From: an uncultured Bacteroidales bacterium
GTDB lineage: Bacteria > Bacteroidota > Bacteroidia > Bacteroidales > Barnesiellaceae
Reading direction: 5' to 3'
DNA length: 64,000 bases
Assembly (NCBI GenBank): GCA_949298955.1
Contig: CASFYQ010000007.1
Span: 162,537 to 226,536 of the forward strand
Below, piece by piece: positions 1 through 8,241 of this stretch. The notes under the pieces are model-generated. The model did not search any database, had not been told where the DNA came from, and saw nothing but the letters and a program-made list of their open reading frames with translations. How positions within the stretch are numbered: the first letter of the stretch is position 1; the number at the start of each line of letters is the position of its first letter. Position numbers and translations under genes: made by a program.

Positions 1-899
1 GCAGCTGGCTGCTGGCTCAAATCCGTAAGAACAAAGCTCTGGTCGGGAAGAAACCGATTTCGACTATCCGCACCGGCGACACACTCCTCCGCTGGTACGA
101 CCGTGAAGATCACGATCGCTTCGATGTCTGTGCCGACGACCACTGCCAGCGCTACCAAGGTATCACCCGAGCCTCGACTGTCACGGTAGCCGAAGCCATC
201 GAAGCCACCCGCGGCGAGATACTCACCTGCGACGGCGAAATATGCGACGCCCGATTCTCGAAATGTTGCGGCGGTGTGATGGAGCGTTTCTCTTCGTGCT
301 GGGAAGATATAGACCACCCCTATCTCGTAGCCCGGCGCGACGGACGCAACGAACACGATTTCCCCGACCTGCGTGTCGAAGAGAATGCCCGACGTTGGAT
401 TTACGCCTCGCCCGAAGCCTTCTGCAATACCTCCAATGAGACGATACTCTCGCAGGTACTCAACAACTACGACCGGGAGACGACCGATTTCTACCGGTGG
501 AGGGTCACCTACACACAGCAAGAGCTCTCGGCTCTTATTCGAGAAAAGTCGGGTATCGATTTCGGCGAAATTGTCGACCTGATACCTATCGAACGGGGAA
601 CCTCGGGACGCCTTATCCGATTGCAGATACAAGGCACCCGGCAGACCCTCACCCTAGGCAAAGAGCTGGAAATACGACGCACGCTATCGCCGTCGCACCT
701 GTACAGCTCGGCCTTTGTCGTCGAGCGCGAATCGGTGGTCGACGGGATTCCGCAACGCTTCGTCTTGCGAGGGGCCGGCTGGGGCCACGGCGTGGGGCTC
801 TGCCAAATAGGCGCCGCCGTCATGGGAGAAAAAGGATACAACTATCAAGAGATACTCCTGCACTATTTTGCGGGAGCCTCCATCGAGAAACTTTATTAA
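1..899 (+). CDS. SpoIID/LytB domain protein (5' partial)
   Basis: The reading frame is open from the left edge and ends at a TAA at 897-899, so the N-terminus lies outside the window. The visible part has the SpoIID/LytB signature: DDHCQRYQG near the start, then FSKCCGGVMERFSSCW, and the C-terminal WGHGVGLCQIGAAVMGEKG. In this family the domain either cleaves denuded glycan strands or stimulates cell-wall amidases; which applies here is not known. It lies 11 bp upstream of the AmpG-type gene and is probably co-transcribed with it, which places it in cell-wall turnover. The family assignment is firm; the exact activity is inferred. Confidence 0.9.
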   Translation, partial: SWLLAQIRKNKALVGKKPISTIRTGDTLLRWYDREDHDRFDVCADDHCQRYQGITRASTVTVAEAIEATRGEILTCDGEICDARFSKCCGGVMERFSSCWEDIDHPYLVARRDGRNEHDFPDLRVEENARRWIYASPEAFCNTSNETILSQVLNNYDRETTDFYRWRVTYTQQELSALIREKSGIDFGEIVDLIPIERGTSGRLIRLQIQGTRQTLTLGKELEIRRTLSPSHLYSSAFVVERESVVDGIPQRFVLRGAGWGHGVGLCQIGAAVMGEKGYNYQEILLHYFAGASIEKLY

Positions 900-910
900 C
901 CGCAGAAACC

Positions 911-2782
911 ATGAATACGCAGAAAAAGGCATCGCCCTGGGCCTGGATTCCCTCGCTCTACTTTGCGCAAGGATTGCCCTATGTGGCTGTTATGACCATC
1001 TCGGTCATCATGTACAAAAGGCTGGGAATCTCCAATACCGACATAGCCCTGTACACCAGCTGGCTCTACCTGCCGTGGGTCATCAAGCCCTTTTGGAGTC
1101 CCTTCATCGACCTGTTGAAAACCAAACGGTGGTGGGTTGTCACCATGCAGATGCTCGTAGGCGCAGGCCTGGCCGGCATCGCATTCACCATTCCCGCACC
1201 GCATTTTTTCCAAATCACGCTGGCTATCTTTTGGCTGGTGGCATTCAGCTCGGCCACACACGACATCGCTGCCGATGGATTCTATATGCTGGCCCTCGAC
1301 ACACACGACCAGGCCATGTATGTGGGTATTCGCAGCACCTTCTACCGCATCGCCACCATTGCCGGACAAGGCTTGTTGGTGATTCTCGCCGGGCTGCTCG
1401 AATCGAACACCGGCCTCACCCCCCTCTCGATCGAGGTGAAAGCGGGGCCACAGTATGCCCACGAAATCACACTCCCCTCGACCGACTATGTGAGCGACGG
1501 TCGCAACGACAAAATGCACTTTGTCGCTTCGCCTGCCGTGCTCGAAATAGGCACCATGGCCAATCCGGCCCATGTCGACTCGATAACCGCTTGGGTGAAA
1601 CAGCAGAATATTGCCAACGGCTTTGCCTCTCCCGGGACTATATCTGCAACACAAAGCAGCACCGCAGCGCAAGAGAAACGACTCAACCGATTCGAGAGCT
1701 TCATCAAAGAGACCTTCGGCGAGAGCCGCAAACAATCCCGACACCAGCTCACCGGCAACATCGGGGTAGTAAAAGTGTGCCTCTCGCAACAGCCCGAACC
1801 CGGCGAGAAGGTGATACTCAACACCGCGCACAAAGCAGGCGACCCAAGTATCTTCCTCTCCCAAGGCGACCGCATCGAATTTACGGCCGACAACTGGGAC
1901 AAACCGGCCTACATCGCCATACAGGCAGACCCCAAACTGAAAGAGTCGTCATCGGCTTCGTTCGAGTCTACCTCGGGTAACATTACACTGGCTTGGTCCA
2001 TCACCTTCTTCGTACTGGCCGGGTTCTTCATTGCCATCTGCCTGTACCACAAGTACATTCTACCCAAACCGGCATCCGACAGAGCCGTATGCGAAGCGAC
2101 CGCATCAAACATCTTCAAAGAGTTTTTCGCCACCTTCACCTCCTTTTTCCGGAAGAAACAGGTAGCGATAGCCATACTCTTTATGCTCCTCTACCGTCTG
2201 CCCGAGGCTCAACTGGTAAAACTCATCACCCCCTTTCTGCTCGACCCCAAAGAGCTGGGCGGCCTGGGACTTACCACGGGCCAAGTAGGCCTGGTCTACG
2301 GTACCATCGGTATTCTGGGGCTCACCATCGGCGGTATCATCGGCGGTATCGTAGCCGCCAAAGGCGGCTTGAAAAAGTGGCTTTGGCCCATGGCTTGGAG
2401 CATTTCTCTCACCTGTGCCACGTTCGTCTACCTCAGCTACTACCAGCCCGACAACCTCTTGATTATCAACCTCTGCGTCTTCATCGAACAATTCGGATAC
2501 GGGTTCGGATTCACCGCCTACATGCTCTACCTCATCTATTTCTCCGACGGAGAGCATAAGACCGCCCACTATGCCATCTGTACGGCCTTCATGGCCTTGG
2601 GCATGATGTTGCCGGGCATGGCGGCCGGTTGGCTGCAAGAGCTTATCGGGTACAAACATTTCTTCTACTGGGTGATGATTTGCTGTATCGCCACCATCGC
2701 CGTGTGTGCCTTTATCAAAATCAGCCCCGACTATGGTTTGAGAGCCTCCTCGAAAAAAGGTGGAGAGATAGAAACAAAATAA
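911..2782 (+). CDS. AmpG/MurT-type MFS transporter with a large extracytoplasmic insertion
   Basis: A 623-residue inner-membrane permease. The N-terminus carries the AmpG-like segment SLYFAQGLPYVAVMTISVIM followed by WLYLPWVIKPFWSPFID. Helices run to about residue 160, and a second helical block runs from about residue 358 to the end. Between them is a hydrophilic stretch of roughly 195 residues, absent from ordinary 430-500 residue AmpG proteins, whose last third (VVKVCLSQQPEPGEKVIL, then FTADNWDKPAYIAIQAD) resembles a Calx-beta-like beta sandwich. AmpG proteins import muropeptides, and the Tannerella homologue MurT imports MurNAc. The operon with MurK and MurQ supports MurNAc or muropeptide import. 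The ATG at 911 begins the first recognisable residues; longer starts have no support. Confidence 0.88.
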   Translation: MNTQKKASPWAWIPSLYFAQGLPYVAVMTISVIMYKRLGISNTDIALYTSWLYLPWVIKPFWSPFIDLLKTKRWWVVTMQMLVGAGLAGIAFTIPAPHFFQITLAIFWLVAFSSATHDIAADGFYMLALDTHDQAMYVGIRSTFYRIATIAGQGLLVILAGLLESNTGLTPLSIEVKAGPQYAHEITLPSTDYVSDGRNDKMHFVASPAVLEIGTMANPAHVDSITAWVKQQNIANGFASPGTISATQSSTAAQEKRLNRFESFIKETFGESRKQSRHQLTGNIGVVKVCLSQQPEPGEKVILNTAHKAGDPSIFLSQGDRIEFTADNWDKPAYIAIQADPKLKESSSASFESTSGNITLAWSITFFVLAGFFIAICLYHKYILPKPASDRAVCEATASNIFKEFFATFTSFFRKKQVAIAILFMLLYRLPEAQLVKLITPFLLDPKELGGLGLTTGQVGLVYGTIGILGLTIGGIIGGIVAAKGGLKKWLWPMAWSISLTCATFVYLSYYQPDNLLIINLCVFIEQFGYGFGFTAYMLYLIYFSDGEHKTAHYAICTAFMALGMMLPGMAAGWLQELIGYKHFFYWVMICCIATIAVCAFIKISPDYGLRASSKKGGEIETK

Positions 2783-2814
2783 AAAAAGAGAGACCAAAAG
2801 ATGAAAAAAGTACG

Positions 2815-2822
2815 TAATTTTG
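2815..2822 (+). promoter_or_regulatory. Candidate -7 promoter element (TAATTTTG)
   Basis: TAATTTTG matches the Bacteroidetes -7 consensus TAnnTTTG. It lies about 105 bp upstream of the D-lactate dehydrogenase start, so that gene and those after it could be expressed separately from the transporter. No clear -33 TTTG at the right spacing was found. Confidence 0.45.
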
Positions 2823-2844
2823 TTTGACGATAATGCCCGCAAAC

Positions 2845-2870
2845 CTGTCGGCCTCTATACCGGCCGACAG
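2845..2870 (+). promoter_or_regulatory. Hairpin in the leader of the D-lactate dehydrogenase gene
   Basis: CTGTCGGCC at 2845-2853 pairs perfectly with GGCCGACAG at 2862-2870 across an 8-nt loop. It lacks a clear T-tract, so it is not a classic terminator. It could be an mRNA processing or attenuation element in the gap between transporter and dehydrogenase genes. Confidence 0.4.
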
Positions 2871-2926
2871 CATCGGCACAACCATAGGAAAAGGTTCAAT
2901 AAACTGCCGCACAAACACCATTCTTG

Positions 2927-5740
2927 ATGAAACCGACCCATATGAAAAATCAAAAGTATAACGCTTATCTGAAAGATATCGAGGAGTTTATCCCCAAAAA
3001 CCGCATCTATACCGACGAACTGCGCCTGCTGGCGTGGGGAACCGATGCCGGATTTTATCGCCTTATCCCCAAGATTGTAATTCGGTCGAAAGACGAGGAA
3101 GAAATAGCCCGATTGCTGGCCACGGCCGACAGATACGGGTTGCCGGTGACTTTCAGAGCTGCCGGAACCTCCCTCTCGGGGCAAAGCATAAGCGACTCGA
3201 TACTAATCGTTGCCGGTAAAAACTGGGAACGATACACCATTTCGGACGATTATACCCGCATCACGCTCCAACCCGGCATCATAGGGGCACGCGTAAACGA
3301 GCTATTGAAACCATACGGACGCAAGTTTGCTCCCGACCCGGCGTCGATAAAATCGGCCATGGTAGGCGGCATTGTCATGAACAATGCTTCGGGTATGAAC
3401 TGCGGCACCCACGCCAACAGCGACAAAGAGTTGCTCTCGGCCAAAATCGTTCTGTCCGACGGTACCCGGCTCGATACCGGCGACCCCGCCAGCCGACAAG
3501 CTTTCGAGCAAAGCCACGCCCCCTTTGTGCAACGCATCGTCGAGTTGCGCGATGCCATTCGCAACGACCGGGAGTTGAGCGACCGTATCCGCCAAAAATA
3601 TGCCATCAAGAATGTCACAGGTCTCAACCTGCGTCCTTTCATAGCCTATGACGACCCCTTCGACATCATCGCCCACCTCATGGTAGGCTCGGAAGGCACC
3701 CTCGCCTTTCTCTCGGAGGTCACAATGAAAACCGAGCACGACTATCCCTGCTCGGCCAGTGCCATGCTCTATTTCCACGAAATCGAGGAGGCCTGCCGAG
3801 CCGTGGTCGCCATGAAAGAGGGGCCTGTATTCAGCGCCGAACTGCTCGATAAAAAATCGCTCGCTTCGGTCAACGACACCACCGGGAACGGGCTTACCGC
3901 CGTACTCACCGAAACCAAGGCCGACTCGCCCGAGGAGCTGCAAGCCCACATCGAAACCATCAAACAAATATTGGCCCCTTTCCAAACGGCAACACCGATT
4001 CATTTCACCGACAAGCCCGAGGAATACTCGCAGTATTGGGCCATTCGCTCGGGCATCTTCCCCTCGGTAGGCGGTACCCGGCAACTGGGCACGACCGTGC
4101 TTATCGAAGATGTGGCTTTCCCCTTGAAAAAATTGCCGCAGGCTACGGCCGACCTGCAAGCGCTGCTCGAAACAAACGGATATGACGATGCCTGCATCTA
4201 CGGCCATGCCCTGGAAGGGAATTACCACTTTATCATCAGCCAGTCGTTCGACACCCCCGAACAGGTGGCCCGCTATGAAAAATTGATGGACGAGGTGAAA
4301 ACTCTCGTCGTCGACAAATATGACGGTTCGCTGAAAGCCGAGCACGGCACCGGCCGCAACATGGCTCCTTTTGTCAAATATGAATGGGGCGAAAAAGCCT
4401 ACAACTACATGAAGGCGGTCAAGGAACTCTTCGACCCCAAAGGATTGCTCAACCCCGGCGTCATCTTCAACAGCGATCCTCGGTGCCATCTGAAACATTT
4501 CAAGCCCATGCCGCTCACCAACGCTCACGTAGACCGCTGCATCGAGTGCGGATTCTGCGAGGTTAACTGCCTCACCTGTGGATTCTCGCTCTCGTCGCGG
4601 CAGCGCATCGTCATCAGACGGGAAATTTCGAGGTTGAGCCAACTGTCCGGCACCGAAAGCCAAACCCGTATGCAGACCCTGCTGAAACAATACAGATACC
4701 TGGGCAACGCCACCTGTGCAGGCGACGGACTTTGCTCCATGTCGTGCCCCATGGGCATCAGCGTGGGCGACCTCACCCACGACCTACGGCAAGAGAATCT
4801 GCCTGCCGGCAGCCTCGGCTACAAGACCGGCGACTGGGTGGCTCGCCATTTTTCCGAGACCAAAACTTGTATCCGTCCCGTGCTCTACCTGGCCCACACG
4901 GCCCACAAACTGATAGGCGACAAATCGATGAGTGCCATAGGGCGTACTCTGCACCGACTGGGCCTGCCATTGTGGACTACCGCCATGCCCAAGCCATACT
5001 ATCCGCACAAGATAGCACAGCGCGAGGAGGTTCTGAAAGTGGTCTATTTCCCCAGTTGCATCAACCAAACCATGGGTCCGGCCCAAAATTCGCCCGACTC
5101 CACACCGCTCGTCGATAAAACCGTAGCCCTGTTGCAAAAGGCCGGCTACGAAGTCATCTTCCCCAAGAACATGAAAAACCTTTGCTGCGGCACCATTTGG
5201 GAAAGCAAAGGCATGATGGACATTGCCGACCGCAAGTCGGCCGAGCTGGAAGAGGCTCTCTATCAGGCCAGCGACCAAGGCCGATACCCCGTGTTGTGCG
5301 ACCAGAGCCCCTGCCTGCACCGTATGCGCGAGGTAATGTCCCGGGTGAAACTTTACGAGCCGGTAGAGTTTATCTACACCTTCCTGCGCGACAAACTCGA
5401 CTTTACCCCCATCGACGATACCGTGGCCGTACACATCACCTGCTCGATGCGCAAGATGAACCTGGGCAACATGCTCGTCGACCTGGCTCGACTCTGCTCT
5501 CGCCACGTGGTGGTACCCGACGAGATTGGCTGCTGCGGATTTGCCGGCGACCGGGGCTTCACTCACCCCGAGGTCAACGCCTACGCCTTGCGTAAATTGA
5601 GGCCCCAGCTCGAAAAAGCCGGCGTAAAAACCGGCTACTCCAACAGCCGCACCTGCGAGATAGGGCTGACCACCAACTCGGGCATACCCTACCTCTCGAT
5701 TGTTTATTTAGTAGACCAGTGTACAACCCCCAAGCAATAA
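2927..5740 (+). CDS. FAD/4Fe-4S D-lactate dehydrogenase (GlcD-GlcF fusion type)
   Basis: About 937 residues. The N-terminal half is an FAD-binding type 4 domain (FRAAGTSLSGQS near residue 72; DPASIKSAMVGGIVMNNASG) followed by the FAD-oxidase C-terminal domain, with AEHGTGRN typical of D-lactate and glycolate dehydrogenases. The C-terminal half has ferredoxin-type cysteines (CIECGFCEVNC; CAGDGLCSMSCPMG) and two CCG motifs (NLCCGTIW, GCCGFAGDRGF) like GlcF/LldE. It oxidises a 2-hydroxyacid, probably D-lactate, passing electrons to the membrane quinone pool. D-lactate is the MurQ by-product, and murQ is two genes downstream. TTG 2924, ATG 2927 and ATG 2942 are all possible starts. Confidence 0.88.
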   Translation: MKPTHMKNQKYNAYLKDIEEFIPKNRIYTDELRLLAWGTDAGFYRLIPKIVIRSKDEEEIARLLATADRYGLPVTFRAAGTSLSGQSISDSILIVAGKNWERYTISDDYTRITLQPGIIGARVNELLKPYGRKFAPDPASIKSAMVGGIVMNNASGMNCGTHANSDKELLSAKIVLSDGTRLDTGDPASRQAFEQSHAPFVQRIVELRDAIRNDRELSDRIRQKYAIKNVTGLNLRPFIAYDDPFDIIAHLMVGSEGTLAFLSEVTMKTEHDYPCSASAMLYFHEIEEACRAVVAMKEGPVFSAELLDKKSLASVNDTTGNGLTAVLTETKADSPEELQAHIETIKQILAPFQTATPIHFTDKPEEYSQYWAIRSGIFPSVGGTRQLGTTVLIEDVAFPLKKLPQATADLQALLETNGYDDACIYGHALEGNYHFIISQSFDTPEQVARYEKLMDEVKTLVVDKYDGSLKAEHGTGRNMAPFVKYEWGEKAYNYMKAVKELFDPKGLLNPGVIFNSDPRCHLKHFKPMPLTNAHVDRCIECGFCEVNCLTCGFSLSSRQRIVIRREISRLSQLSGTESQTRMQTLLKQYRYLGNATCAGDGLCSMSCPMGISVGDLTHDLRQENLPAGSLGYKTGDWVARHFSETKTCIRPVLYLAHTAHKLIGDKSMSAIGRTLHRLGLPLWTTAMPKPYYPHKIAQREEVLKVVYFPSCINQTMGPAQNSPDSTPLVDKTVALLQKAGYEVIFPKNMKNLCCGTIWESKGMMDIADRKSAELEEALYQASDQGRYPVLCDQSPCLHRMREVMSRVKLYEPVEFIYTFLRDKLDFTPIDDTVAVHITCSMRKMNLGNMLVDLARLCSRHVVVPDEIGCCGFAGDRGFTHPEVNAYALRKLRPQLEKAGVKTGYSNSRTCEIGLTTNSGIPYLSIVYLVDQCTTPKQ

Positions 5741-5741
5741 T

Positions 5742-6578
5742 ATGATTATCATAGCCGACAGTGGTTCGACCAAAACCGATTGGTGTATAACAAGCCATAA
5801 CGAACCCATCAAACGAATCGCTACCGAAGGGATAAACCCGTTTTTCCAAACCGAGGAAGAGATAAGTCTCATCGTCAAAGAGAAGCTCGTGCCTTATTTG
5901 GAGAACAAGCCTATCGAAGCCGTCTGGTTTTATGGCGCAGGCTGTGCTTTCCCCGAGAAAAATGCCATCGTCGAACAAGCTATTGCCCGGCACATCGACG
6001 CTCCCATCGAGATAGGCAGCGACCTGCTGGCCGCGGCTCGCAGCCTTTGCGGGCACCACCCGGGCATCGCCTGCATCATGGGCACGGGCTCCAACTCGTG
6101 CTACTATGATGGAAAGGCGATTGTCGACCATGTCTCACCGCTGGGCTATATCCTGGGCGACGAAGGGAGCGGCGCCGTACTGGGTAAACTGCTGGTGGGC
6201 GACTGCCTCAAAAACCAGCTGACTCCCGAGTTGAAAGAGAAATTCTTCAACCGCTTCGACCTTACCCCTCAGGAAATTCTCGACCGGGTATACAGACACC
6301 CTTTCCCAAACCGGTTCCTCGCCTCGGTATCGCCTTTCCTCATCGAGAACATCGAGGAACCTTGTATCCACCGCATCGTACTGAACGGATTCAAGAATTT
6401 CTTCACCCGCAACATCATGCAGTATGATTACAAGAACCTGAAAATACACTTTACCGGCTCTATCGCCTACTACTACAAAGAGGTTCTCGAAGAGGCCGCC
6501 AGCGCCCTGCAAATAGAATTGGGAACTATCATCAAAAGCCCCATGGAGGGTCTCGTAAAATATCATTCAACCCTATAA
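5742..6578 (+). CDS. BadF/BadG-type sugar kinase (MurNAc/GlcNAc kinase, MurK-like)
   Basis: A 278-residue cytoplasmic kinase of the actin-like ATPase fold. It shows the phosphate-1 loop IIIADSGSTKTDW at the N-terminus, the phosphate-2 segment MGTGSNSCYYDG near residue 107 and LGDEGSGAVLGK near residue 137. It starts one base after the dehydrogenase stop and ends 11 bp before murQ. In Tannerella forsythia the equivalent kinase MurK phosphorylates MurNAc (and GlcNAc) at the 6-position to feed MurQ. The neighbourhood here makes MurNAc 6-kinase the best guess; a plain GlcNAc kinase is the alternative. Confidence 0.88.
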   Translation: MIIIADSGSTKTDWCITSHNEPIKRIATEGINPFFQTEEEISLIVKEKLVPYLENKPIEAVWFYGAGCAFPEKNAIVEQAIARHIDAPIEIGSDLLAAARSLCGHHPGIACIMGTGSNSCYYDGKAIVDHVSPLGYILGDEGSGAVLGKLLVGDCLKNQLTPELKEKFFNRFDLTPQEILDRVYRHPFPNRFLASVSPFLIENIEEPCIHRIVLNGFKNFFTRNIMQYDYKNLKIHFTGSIAYYYKEVLEEAASALQIELGTIIKSPMEGLVKYHSTL

Positions 6579-6589
6579 ACGCACTCGTC

Positions 6590-7417
6590 ATGGCATTCGT
6601 AAAAATTACCGAACAACCCTCTCTATACGACAACCTCGAAAAAAAAACGGTTCTGGAAATCCTGCAAGAAATCAATGCCGAAGACCAAAAGGTGGCCCTG
6701 GCGGTACAAAAAACCATTCCTCAAATTGAGCGACTCGTCTCCCAAATCGTACCCCGCATGAAACAGGGCGGACGCGTCTTCTACCTGGGCGCCGGCACCA
6801 GCGGACGCCTCGGAGTGCTCGACGCCTCGGAGATTCCCCCCACATTCGGCATGCCCCCGACTCTCGTCATCGGGCTGATTGCCGGTGGCGATACCGCCCT
6901 GCGCCATCCGGTCGAAAACGCCGAAGACGATATGACCCGAGGCTGGGAAGAATTGCAAAAGCACCATATCAACACGAAAGATACGGTTATCGGAATCGCT
7001 GCCTCGGGGACGACTCCCTATGTCATAGGAGCCTTGCGGGCTGCCCGCGAGCACGGGATTCTCACCGGTTCCATCTCGAGCAACCCCGAATCGCCCATCT
7101 CGAAAGAGGCCGACATCGCCATCGAGATGATTGTGGGACCCGAGTATGTAACGGGCAGCTCGCGCATGAAATCGGGCACGGGACAAAAAATGATTCTCAA
7201 CATGATTTCCACCTCGGTAATGATTCAACTGGGCCGGGTCAAAGGCAACCGAATGGTCAACATGCAGCTCTCGAACCAAAAGCTGGTAGACCGCGGCACC
7301 CGCATGGTTGCGGAAGAATTGGGAATGGACTATGAACACGCCAGGCGCCTGCTGCTCCTGCACGGCTCGGTAAAAAAAGCCGTAGATGCCTACCTCGCCG
7401 AAAATCAAAATCCATAA
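6590..7417 (+). CDS. murQ: N-acetylmuramic acid 6-phosphate etherase
   Basis: A 275-residue SIS-domain lyase that converts MurNAc-6-phosphate to GlcNAc-6-phosphate plus D-lactate in the cytoplasm. The diagnostic segment GAGTSGRLGVLDASE spans about residues 67-81 and holds the catalytic Glu; GIAASGTTPYV and SSRMKSGTGQK are also conserved. The C-terminus (ARRLLLLHGSVKKAVDAYL) matches the family's UBA-like tail. Length is slightly below the E. coli enzyme. The start ATG at 6590 is the first in frame after the kinase stop. It sits directly after the sugar kinase, its expected substrate supplier. Confidence 0.97.
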   Translation: MAFVKITEQPSLYDNLEKKTVLEILQEINAEDQKVALAVQKTIPQIERLVSQIVPRMKQGGRVFYLGAGTSGRLGVLDASEIPPTFGMPPTLVIGLIAGGDTALRHPVENAEDDMTRGWEELQKHHINTKDTVIGIAASGTTPYVIGALRAAREHGILTGSISSNPESPISKEADIAIEMIVGPEYVTGSSRMKSGTGQKMILNMISTSVMIQLGRVKGNRMVNMQLSNQKLVDRGTRMVAEELGMDYEHARRLLLLHGSVKKAVDAYLAENQNP

Positions 7418-7431
7418 AACACACATAACCC

Positions 7432-8097
7432 ATGAAAAAGAATGCTATCCTCCTGCTGCTTGGACTCTCGGCAGCCATAGCAACACCTGCCCAAGAGACC
7501 GGCCGCTACAACCAGTATTATTACCAAAGGTCGTCCCTGTTTGAAGAACTGCCAATCGACAGCAACGACATCGTCTTTGTAGGCAACAGCATCACCGACA
7601 ACTGCGAATGGCACGAGCTGCTCGACAACCCCGACATCAAAAATCGGGGTATCGGAACCGACGTATCGATGGGGGTATACGACCGGCTCAATCCAATCAC
7701 CGACGGGAAACCGGCCAAGATATTCCTGATGATCGGCATCAACGACGTACTGCACGATTTGTCGACCGACAGCATCATGGGCAACATCACCCGGATTGTA
7801 CAGAAGATACGGCGCGAAACACCTTCTACCCGACTCTATTTGCAAAGTCTTCTACCCTTCAACAGCTCTTTCGGGAAATTCAGCAAACTCGCAGGCAAGG
7901 AGCCTCAAATCGTCGAAATAAACCAACGGCTCAAACAACTGGCGGCTACCGAGCAATGCACCTACATCGACATCTACTCGCACCTTACGGCTCCCGGTAC
8001 GGCCACCCTCGACCCGGCCTATACCAACGACGGTCTTCATCTGCTGGGCAATGCCTACCTCGTATGGAAGGCGATTCTGTTACCCTACCTCAAATAG
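7432..8097 (+). CDS. Exported SGNH/GDSL hydrolase
   Basis: A 221-residue protein with a signal peptide (MKKNAILLLLGLSAAIATPAQ). SGNH blocks are visible: VFVGNSITDNCEW (block I, nucleophile Ser), a conserved Gly in RGIGTDVS (II), GINDVLHD (III, Asn) and NDGLHLLGNAY (V, catalytic Asp/His). It would act in the periplasm as an esterase. Sitting 14 bp behind murQ suggests removal of an acyl group from a cell-wall or host sugar, but no substrate can be read from the sequence. It is the last gene of the salvage operon. Confidence 0.85.
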   Translation: MKKNAILLLLGLSAAIATPAQETGRYNQYYYQRSSLFEELPIDSNDIVFVGNSITDNCEWHELLDNPDIKNRGIGTDVSMGVYDRLNPITDGKPAKIFLMIGINDVLHDLSTDSIMGNITRIVQKIRRETPSTRLYLQSLLPFNSSFGKFSKLAGKEPQIVEINQRLKQLAATEQCTYIDIYSHLTAPGTATLDPAYTNDGLHLLGNAYLVWKAILLPYLK

Positions 8098-8139
8098 GAC
8101 ACGACGCGAGCGCCTGTAAAACACAAAAGAATAAAAAAA

Positions 8140-8169
8140 GGGCCATGTCATTTCATTTTGACACAGCCC
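8140..8169. terminator. Bidirectional terminator
   Basis: GGGCCATGTCA at 8140-8150 pairs with TGACACAGCCC at 8159-8169 (two central mismatches). A-rich sequence precedes it and T-rich sequence follows, so it can end both the rightward salvage operon and the leftward lipoprotein gene. Confidence 0.65.
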
Positions 8170-8241
8170 CGTGTTTATGTTTCTTTGTTTAGCCAATAGG
8201 CTATCTATTAGATTAAATCGGATTAATGAGATTGGCCGGTA

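Noticed and set aside
497..910. N-terminal extension of the transporter frame overlapping the SpoIID gene
   Set aside because: The extra residues look like an antisense-type shadow of the SpoIID gene; the transporter's conserved start is MNTQKK at 911.
3302..4780. Long minus-strand open frame of 492 codons inside the D-lactate dehydrogenase gene
   Set aside because: It is fully antisense to a well-conserved gene and has no recognisable motif; GC-rich codons create long shadow frames here.
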